Below are positions 57,230-64,000 of a stretch of DNA of 64,000 nt, piece by piece. Source of the DNA: Alnus glutinosa (lineage: Eukaryota; Streptophyta; Magnoliopsida; Fagales; Betulaceae). Position numbers and translations under genes: made by a program. Within the stretch, counting starts at the first letter, position 1. Each line of letters starts with the position of its first letter. The notes beneath the pieces were generated by a model. The model made no database searches and was not told where the DNA came from. It was given only the letters and a program-made list of their open reading frames with translations. Location of the stretch: the NCBI RefSeq assembly GCF_958979055.1, contig NC_084886.1, positions 9,397,654-9,461,653 of the forward strand, given 5' to 3'.

Positions 57230-57900
57230 GCAGTTGATTAGCTCCCTAGAAAGTAGAAACATGTTTAACCGTCTAAGAAAATAAAGTATTAAGCTCTACT
57301 TTTGTATCCTCAATCATTTGGCCATAAGCACTGCAGCAATGGTCTTCTTTGTTCAAAGCCGAGGCTACAATCAGTGAATCGCCCTCAAAAGTTGCTAGCT
57401 GAATCCCCAAATCACAGCAGAAAACAACTGCCTGCCAAGCAGCCAGTGATTCGGCCACTGTTGGGTTATCAATACCAGGATAAACTCTTGCCAAGGCAGC
57501 CACAACTGACAACTCCCCCTTCATCATCCCTCACCACCACCCCGACTCGTATTTTCTTCTGCATAATATTTAGAGCCGCGTCCCAGTTACATTTCAGCTC
57601 CCCTGTATGAGGCTTGGTCCACCTTTTTGGAACACCTGCACTGGCACGGGCTTCCCTGTGCGAAGGAGTATGGGCGTGGGCAAAGGACTCCAAAGCATTT
57701 TGTACCTGTAGGATCAACTGAGAGAGAGAGAGAGGGTGGGGGGAATGGCCTTCAAACACAAGTGTTTCTCCTCATCCATAGCAACCGGGCTACTGTCTTG
57801 GCCTCTACAAAGTCGTCCACCTGCAATTTATCCCAAACATTCTTCACAAACGCCCAACCTTCGTCAGTTGCAGTAGAAAGCTTCTGAATTTTCCGGCTGC
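57230..57900 (-). pseudogene. LINE RNase H domain fragment
   Basis: Translated on the minus strand in shifting frames it gives GELKCNWDAALNIMQKKI, VGVVVRDDEGGVV, then TVAESLAAWQAVVFCCDLGI and ATFEGDSLIVASALN. This is the RNase H-like domain found at the C-terminus of plant L1-type ORFs, with D, E and D active-site candidates. Upstream lies VDDFVEAKTVARLLWMRRNT, the usual linker. At least two frameshifts separate the pieces. Confidence 0.75.
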
Positions 57901-58438
57901 AGTCTTGCCATCACCATGGTGAACCTGGAGAGGGAAAAGGGCAATTCGTTTTTTCGGACAGAAATTTCTTACAAACCGATTTATAGAAAATTTCATACAA
58001 CCCACGTATAAGATTGACATGTGTCCATTGACATGCGAGAAACACATGCTATTTTAATATAACACATGCTTTTTGAATAGCATTAATAAAAAAAAATACT
58101 TAAAGGACATATGTCATTCTTATGTGTGGGTTGTATAAAATTTCCTCCAAACATTTTTGTCTATAATTCATGATGAAGGGGCGTACATGTTTTTTTGAGA
58201 GGGTTTGGGGGCAATTTTTTTTTTCAAAGAGTGATATTTTAGATAGGCCTTTTATTTTAGATGAAGGTCTAAGGTTAACAATCTTGGCCTTCTTCGAAAG
58301 CAAGTTGGCATTTGCAACTCATTGCTAGAAGCCCAATTTGGTGTAACGCAATTGGGAGGGGAGTCAGTTGCGTTCATTCTTCAGCTTTCAGCAAATTGAA
58401 AGAAAGCAGGCTGAAAACCAACTAACCAAAACACTTAT

Positions 58439-58511
58439 CGCCCACCGTGGGGCTCGAACCCACGACCACAAGGTTAAGAGCCTTGCGCTCTACCAACTGA
58501 GCTAGACGGGC
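58439..58511 (-). tRNA. trnK-CUU: tRNA-Lys (CTT)
   Basis: 73 nt on the minus strand with a full cloverleaf: acceptor gcccgtc pairs with ggtgggc (one g-t and one t-g), D arm tagctcagttggtagagc, anticodon loop ctcttaa with anticodon ctt, and T arm with ggttcgagcc. The discriminator base is g and no CCA is encoded, as expected for a nuclear gene. It has no intron. Confidence 0.95.
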
Positions 58512-58591
58512 ATCCGTTAACATGTTTACTAAAAACAGTTAAATGTTCGTTTTCCTCGTCAGTAGTCACCGTAAATTCTTAACCAGAAACA

Positions 58592-58645
58592 TAGGAAGCA
58601 GCAGCAGGCAGCAGGCAACAGGCAACAGGCAACAGGCAGCAGCAG
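58592..58645. repeat. gcaggcaaca/gcagcagc microsatellite
   Basis: About 54 bp of ggcaaca and gcagcagg units next to a (ct)n run at about 58664-58680. It lies between the tRNA and an unannotated stretch. Confidence 0.8.
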
Positions 58646-58699
58646 CTTGTTCAGCACCCCCGTCTCTCTCTCTCTCTCTCTTACGGGTACCTTCATTAT

Positions 58700-59846
58700 T
58701 GTCCTTTTTCATTTTTCTTTATGGAAGCTTTTTACTTTATTTTCTTTGTGGTTTTTAATTCTTTGGACGTAAATCTTAAAGGGTGTTTTTGTTTTTGTCA
58801 TTTTCTAGCCTATGCTAATTTACATTCTCTCTAGGTTTCTCCAGCTTCGTTTCACTCCATCTTTCATCCTAATTATTTGTATTCTCCTATGATGATCATC
58901 ACGCCAATACCCAATATATAGAAGTTCAACTTTTAATGCCACTGTTGCAACTTAGGCATAGAGTAGTCGTTTACTGAATGAAGATAACGGCTACATTCTC
59001 TCCATATTGCGCTTGAATGTGGTATTTTTTTTGTCGTTGTATAAATTCAAATATATAGTTGTTGTAAAGGTCTGTGTGGGCCAAGTCATGGGTTTGATCA
59101 ACGGGTGGTGGAGGGATTGAGTCTTGCTCGCAACATGTTTGTGGAAATGTCCGAGTTGGGTCACGTTTTGTGAAGGTTGATATGTGGAGGCTAGGCTTAG
59201 TTTTGGCCCGTGTGCTGGTTGCCGGAGAGGACATTCTATATGGGGAAAGCTCATCTGCCCATATGCTGGCGTGGTCGGGAAATTTCCGATCAAATTGTTT
59301 GAATTTTTTTGTGCTTGCTAGGATATTGGCTCTGTCTACTAAAGACAGCTGTGGGTGCACTAACATGGTACTACGTTAAATGTTATGTTGAGAGGGAAGG
59401 GATTTAAAAGTCTAAGGAGCTTGTAATGTACGCATTACATATGCATGTTTTCAAAATGTCCTAATAATGCCACTAATAGAGTCTAATGATATTGAACTGT
59501 TACACATTTTCATGCAGTCTTGAAGATTTTGCTTCAGAAACCAAAAGCAGTCTTTTCTCTTGTTTGACGTGCCTGAGAAGAAGTGAACCATGAAACGTTT
59601 GCAATATCTTCTTTCCTCAACTTCGAAACTGCTCAAACAGAGGGAACATTTAATTCCATACAAATCTGGACGTGGACTTCACAGGAGCACCGGTATGTGA
59701 AAAAAATTACTTTCTCCCGTTCTTAATTTTTCTTTTTATTTCTCCAGAAAAAAGAGAACAAATGTGCACGGGCTGTGTACTAAAGTATCCCCTTACTGGC
59801 ATTACATTACAGTCACCAATGTAGGTAGTCCAAATAATCCAACAAG
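58700..59846. other. Spacer, no supported gene
   Basis: Open frames on both strands (58971-59366 minus, 59170-59379 plus) overlap each other and show no family features. No splice pattern or promoter could be built around them. Confidence 0.35.
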
Positions 59847-60357
59847 GAAAATGCTTGGGTACTACAGTTTCTATTGCAACTCCCTTACAAACTCACTTGC
59901 TAGTCTACATTTTATGAAAATGAGTATCATGTGGACTGTCACATGGCAATCCATATTTAGCGGTTGACGTGGTAAGTGCCACGTTAGTTTATAAGGAACT
60001 AGTTGTAAAAGTTATAGTATCTCTAACAACACTCATCCAATAAAGACGAGGAACAATGGCCAACCAGAAAATGCTTGGAGTTCTACTACTTTTATTACAA
60101 CCCTCTTGCAAACTCACTTGGTAGTCCACATTTTATTGAAATGAGCCACATAGACTGCCATGTGTCACTTCATATTTTAGTGGCTGACGTGGTATGTGCC
60201 GCGTGGATTGCCATGTTAGTTTGTAAACGTGGCATGTGCCATGGAGACTACCACGTGGTGATCTACATTTTAGTCACTAACATGGTAAGTGTCACGTGAA
60301 CTGCCACGTTAGTTTGTAAAAGATTGTAATAAAATTTGTAGTACCCAGTAGCACTCT
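59847..60357. mobile_element. Two tandem MITEs, family D
   Basis: Copy 1 (about 59847-60025) and copy 2 (about 60067-60357) both start aaaatgcttgg.gt.ctac and carry ttacaaactcacttg and acattttat.gaaatgag. They also contain several gacgtggtatgtgcc/cacgttagtttgtaaa units. The right end of copy 2 (ttgtaataaaatttgtagta) is the inverse of its left end. Internal cacgtg-like words are frequent. Confidence 0.65.
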
Positions 60358-60469
60358 TGCCAGCCATATACATCCAAACAATTTAAGGTTTCAGAAACCC
60401 ACATAAGAAACACTGCAGAATGTTCCATCTTTGCTCCTAAATGAACCAGACTTCCTTCTCAACATGAAT

Positions 60470-60720
60470 AGATCAGCCACTTGACACCAAACAGAAGAAA
60501 AACTAGCGACCACACATTCTTTACAATTTTGCTTTGAAGAAACTGATGGTCTACTGTTTCACCAGTTTGCTTCCACATACGACACCAATTCGCAATGATT
60601 CTCTTCCTCTTTATCAGATTATAGTGCAAGTGTTATCCCAAAGCTAATATCCAAACAAAGAAAGGTACCCTCGGAGGAGCATTAGTTCACCAAGTAGCCT
60701 TCCTAAGGGATTTTGCACTT
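60470..60720 (-). pseudogene. L1 zf-RVT fragment
   Basis: The minus-strand reading RVPFFVWILALG, a stop, then IIANWCRMWKQTGETVDHQF and VWSLVFLLFGVKW is the zf-RVT segment of plant L1 ORF2. It is out of order relative to the L1 end at 61090-61450, so it is a separate insertion. Confidence 0.75.
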
Positions 60721-61089
60721 CCAAACCCTCTCAATACCTATATAGTAGGACCAAACATCAAAAACCCAATCTCTTTTTAACTTCCAATGCATTTATAATT
60801 GCCCTCAGCTTGCAGCTGAACTGAATGCAACAACTTACTGGAGTTTTTGAAATACTAATTCTGTCAACCAATTTTACTTTTGTCCAAGCTTGTAATCAAT
60901 TTCTACGGTTATGATTAAGGGATCAACTCTAATTATGTCTTCATTATTGTTCTGAAAGAAGTATATCATTGGTTTTATCTTCCTTGTCAAGATTAAGGTC
61001 ACCTTGCTCTTGAGGTATACTCCTTGTAAACAATTTCTTGGCATTTTCTATGAACAATACAATTCTTTGGCATGTTTGGTTTAGATTAT

Positions 61090-61450
61090 TTTGACTTATA
61101 ATTTTTTATAAGTAATCGAGACATCATTAAAAGCGTAAAGTGTCTCCAGGTACACATGGAGTATACAAGAGAAACCAACTAGCTAGTAGGAGCAAAAAGA
61201 ACAAGGGAATCATGATAACTAATCACCAAATGAGAAACAAAAGCAGCTGTCCAAAGATACAAGGTGTCGAAAAATAATTTATTCCAAAGTTCTCTCACGG
61301 TTCTCCAAACTTATGTCATTCTTTTTCCTCCATAGACACCACAAAAGGCATGAATGTACCATCTTCCACGCAGCAGCACTCTAAGTGTTGCTGGCAGTCC
61401 ACTAACAAGCATACAAGTCGACTATTCGTCTAGGCATAACCCAATACAAT
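61090..61450 (-). mobile_element. L1 3' end, truncated
   Basis: The minus-strand sequence carries the degenerate ORF2 C-terminus (WKMVHSC, CLWRKKND-like pieces with stops). It then has ttgtatactccatgtgtacc, the cgcttttaatgatg block and an A-rich end at 61095-61110. It is related to the other L1 3' ends in the window. Confidence 0.65.
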
Positions 61451-61944
61451 CCAAATCGATTGAAGAAAACATTCAATAAAATATATTAGATAGATTAGTT
61501 TTTATGTCAAAATAAGTGTTTGGTTAACCAAAATAAAATTTATTTAAAGCCACTTTAACCAAAAGACAATTTAATTGTGGGCTGATTATATGTCAAACTG
61601 TTGTAATTTTAAGATATCAATGGAAAAAAATAATTCAAATGTATAAGTTAAATGAACATAACTGTTCATCAATTTATTTGCATTTAATCAATTATTCAAT
61701 TATCTATTGTTAAATAACATAAAATAATTCAAACCAAACATTTACTTAGTCGCTACTTTAATTTCCACTTAAGCATAAATGTGGATACTCTTGCGGCCTA
61801 ACCCATTAACTCCTGAAAAACTTTGGAATATCCTGCATGTATTTAAATTGAGAGAACAATAAGTCCAATCAATTTTAGTCATTTTCTTTGAAGTTATTAT
61901 TTAATTTCCAAGTTATGATTCTCCTTTTTATTATCTCCTTCCAA

Positions 61945-62045
61945 TTAGGATCTTAAGCTTGATTTGATAGAAGGTGTAGTCCAATCAATTTTTATAACCT
62001 CCTTTCGCTAGGATCTTAAACTTGATTTGATAGGAGGCGTAGGCC
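61945..62045 (+). repeat. Short direct duplication (about 60 bp)
   Basis: The phrase aggatcttaa(g/a)cttgatttgatag(a/g)agg(t/c)gtag occurs at about 61948-61980 and 62010-62042. Confidence 0.7.
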
Positions 62046-62150
62046 GTCTATTGTGTCACAATTTAGAAGATATCGGTGTTATATACTATCTGTCATGACA
62101 GAGGCCTTTAGTAAGGGCCTTTTAGGGGCTGTTTTTCAGTATGAACAGCG

Positions 62151-62372
62151 TTGCATTTAATCGCTTTGGTTATGTATTGTCTTCAATTTGTATCTATAGA
62201 AGTGAAAGATGTCAATCTAAGATTTGTAGCCTTTCTATTTTTGCTAGGTGGTTATTCTCAACAATCTAGAAAAGCTATGCATTTGTCAGATTTGTCTGTA
62301 ATCCCTCTGCCGCATTCTTCAAAAAGACTTAACAGATTGATCATGGAGAGTGATTATCATGCTAAGCGGTAA
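62151..62372 (+). CDS. Unrecognised ORF, possible exon
   Basis: A frame of 73 codons with GGYSQQSRKAMHLSDLSVIP near its end, followed by a plausible donor (aagcggtaattaaag). The amino-acid makeup is protein-like. No acceptor partner, domain or family was recognised, so it may be a fragment of a transposed gene or chance. Confidence 0.2.
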   Translation: MHLIALVMYCLQFVSIEVKDVNLRFVAFLFLLGGYSQQSRKAMHLSDLSVIPLPHSSKRLNRLIMESDYHAKR

Positions 62373-62458
62373 TTAAAGTTCGATTTGTTTACATTCTATA
62401 TCTTCTAGTTCAATTTGCATATGATTTTGTTATCTGTTGTTGTTGATATTATTTAAAA

Positions 62459-62460
<2 letters not shown>

Positions 62461-62552
<92 letters not shown>
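62461..62552. repeat. Long (AT)n microsatellite, 92 bp
   Basis: Uninterrupted alternating A and T. A second tract lies at about 62947-62973. Together they bracket the LTR-like block at 62553-62946. Confidence 0.95.
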
Positions 62553-62555
<3 letters not shown>

Positions 62556-62946
62556 ACAGACAGCGAGCTAGGGCTGACGTGGCATTGCAGCAGCACCCCC
62601 TAACCCTAGCCGCATTTAACCCTAGCTGCCTCTAGCATAATAAGAAGCCTCTAGCCGAATAAGGAGTATAATACTTCTCCATATTTTTTTTTCTCTGAGT
62701 GTCTTAGCTAAATAAAGAATGTATTTTCCATTCTTAGTTTATTTTCCTGTAGTGTGTTATGACGGCTAGACCTAATGGTTAAGTCTTATGACCTAGCCGT
62801 CATCTATTTAAGTGTAATCCTACTCAAGGAATAAGCATGCTGAATATTATGAAAACTTAGACCTTTTTGGTTGTTTTGGAGATCAAGGCTCTCTCGAAGT
62901 AGCCTTTATCCCTTTTCTTTGTTCTTTTTATTATTTGATTGCATCA
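62553..62946 (+). mobile_element. Possible solo LTR or TRIM between AT tracts
   Basis: It contains ccctaaccctagccgcattt repeats and a short direct repeat of tctagc. A ctatttaagtg TATA-like box (about 62804) is followed by caaggaataagcatgc, a common shape for plant LTR R regions. Both borders have dissolved into (AT)n, so no duplication can be read. Confidence 0.35.
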
Positions 62947-62973
62947 ATATATATATATATATATATATATATA

Positions 62974-64000
62974 CTGCTGTTTGTGGTGGTTATGGAAGCA
63001 CTTAGTAGGATGTTGAATGCGTCTATGCTCCAAGGCTTGCTTTCAGGCTTATCAGCGGGCTTCATGGGTAATGAAGCTTTAGTAGTGAATCGTTTACTGT
63101 TTGCGGATGATGCCTTAATTTTTTGTGGAGCTCAAGCCGAGCATGTTCGAAATTTGAGGTGTACCTTCTTATGTTTCGAAGCGGTGTCAGGGTTGAGGAT
63201 CAATTTAGGCAAATCCGAATTGGTCCCTATTGGCGAGGTGGAAGATGTAGAGTCTTTGGCTCATATTCTGGGTTGTAGAATTGGGTCTTTGCCGATGACT
63301 TATTTGGGTATGCCGTTGGGGGCGTCGTTCAAATCTATTTCTATTTGGAATGGGGTTATTGAGAAGGTGGAACGAAGGTTGGCTAGTTGGAAGAAACTAT
63401 ATTTGTCCAAGGGTGGTAGGGTAACTTTGATTAACAGTACTCTTTCTAGCATTCCTACTTATTATTTATCTCTGTTCCTTATTCCTGTGAGTGTAGCTAA
63501 GAAACTGGAGCGGCTTCGAAGGGAGTTTTTATGGAGTGGTTTGGGTGATGAGACTAAATTTCATTTAGTCAATTGGCATCGAGTCTGTACTCCAATTAAG
63601 GCTGGTGGTCTGGGTGTTTGTAATGTTATTAATTTTAATCAAGCCTTATTGGGGAAGTGGATTTGGAGGTTCTCTCAGGAGCGTGATGCTTTGTGGAGAT
63701 CGGTGATTGAGGTGAAGTACGGGAGTGTGAGGGGAGGTTGGTGTTCTTTACAGGTAACGGGGCCTTATGGTGTCAGTGTTTGGAAGTTTATTCGAAGGGG
63801 GTGGGATAGTGTTGCCAAGTTTTTGCGTTTTGAGGTGGGTGATGGGTCTCAAATTCGCTTTTGGCATGATCTTTGGTGTGGAGACAAGCCTCTCAAGCTC
63901 TGTTTTCCAGCTTTGTACTCTATTACGCATTCTCCTGATGCTTGGGTGGTGGATAACTTGTCTGTGGTTGGAGGCGTGGTTCATTGGAATGTTCTCTTTT
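62974..64000 (+). mobile_element. L1 ORF2 reverse-transcriptase frame, open to the window end
   Basis: From 62974 the frame is open without a stop to 64000. It begins LLFVVVMEALSRMLNASMLQ, followed by the RT catalytic box RLLFADDALIF (the two Asp codons at 63106-63111). Then come the thumb and connection segments: SGLRINLGKSELVPIG, PMTYLGMPLGASFKS, ERRLASWKKLYLSKGGRVTL and WRFSQERDALWRSVIEVKYG. The start coincides with an (AT)n tract, and the upstream endonuclease and finger regions are missing. It is therefore 5'-truncated or interrupted. The intact frame suggests a recent insertion. Confidence 0.85.

Noticed and set aside
58971..59366. 131-codon minus-strand ORF near the tRNA
   Set aside because: No domain, overlapping open frames on the other strand and no splice or promoter context.

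Overview
The window is nuclear DNA from a flowering plant, most likely a woody eudicot. This rests on split genes with GT-AG introns, plant-specific gene families, very AT-rich intergenic DNA, and dense L1, LTR, hAT, Harbinger-like and Mutator-like elements. I cannot name the species. No bacterial, organellar or viral operon is present.

Five genes could be modelled. (1) 3202-7920 (+) holds the C-terminal exons of a phosphoglucan, water dikinase (PWD/GWD3); its N-terminal two thirds are not in the window, and one of its introns is of the GC-AG type. (2) 12256-13793 (+) is a complete five-exon Rho GDP-dissociation inhibitor. (3) 17254-26812 (-) is a complete seven-exon MACPF-domain protein whose introns are swollen by an LTR fragment, a truncated L1 and a micro-insertion. 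(4) 36178-38442 (-) is a two-exon dCTP pyrophosphatase of the MazG type. (5) 53495-54412 (-) is a three-exon oil-body-associated protein (DUF1264) whose last codons appear frameshifted. A small ORF at 42996-43256 (-) may encode a mitochondrial protein, and a tRNA-Lys(CTT) lies at 58439-58511 (-). The genes have unrelated roles (starch breakdown, Rho GTPase control, defence or cell-death control, nucleotide sanitation, seed oil bodies) and do not form a pathway.

Layout: 1-3200 retroelement debris; 3200-8370 PWD; 8.4-12 kb AT-rich spacer; 12-13.9 kb RhoGDI; 14-17 kb spacer with a minisatellite and a MITE; 17.2-26.9 kb MACPF gene; 27-35.3 kb spacer with a broken hAT transposase (itself hit by a MITE) and other MITEs; 36-38.5 kb dCTPase; 38.5-45 kb foldback elements; 45.16-51.25 kb a possible 6-kb hAT-like element carrying host gene pieces, including a spliced DEAD-box helicase fragment; 51.3-53 kb foldback and CACTA-like repeats; 53.5-54.4 kb the oil-body gene; 54.8-58 kb retroposon and LINE debris; 58.4 kb tRNA; 59-64 kb MITEs, L1 fragments, long AT tracts and the start of an intact-looking L1 reverse transcriptase frame that runs off the end.

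The most unusual signals are three ultrashort (13-25 bp) insertions made of the extreme 3' end of one L1 family, each between perfect direct repeats; the gene-carrying hAT-like element; and a GC-rich 'ggggtggcc/ggccacccc' core shared by MITE families with unrelated ends. All calls come from reading the sequence and remembered family features; no database search was run.
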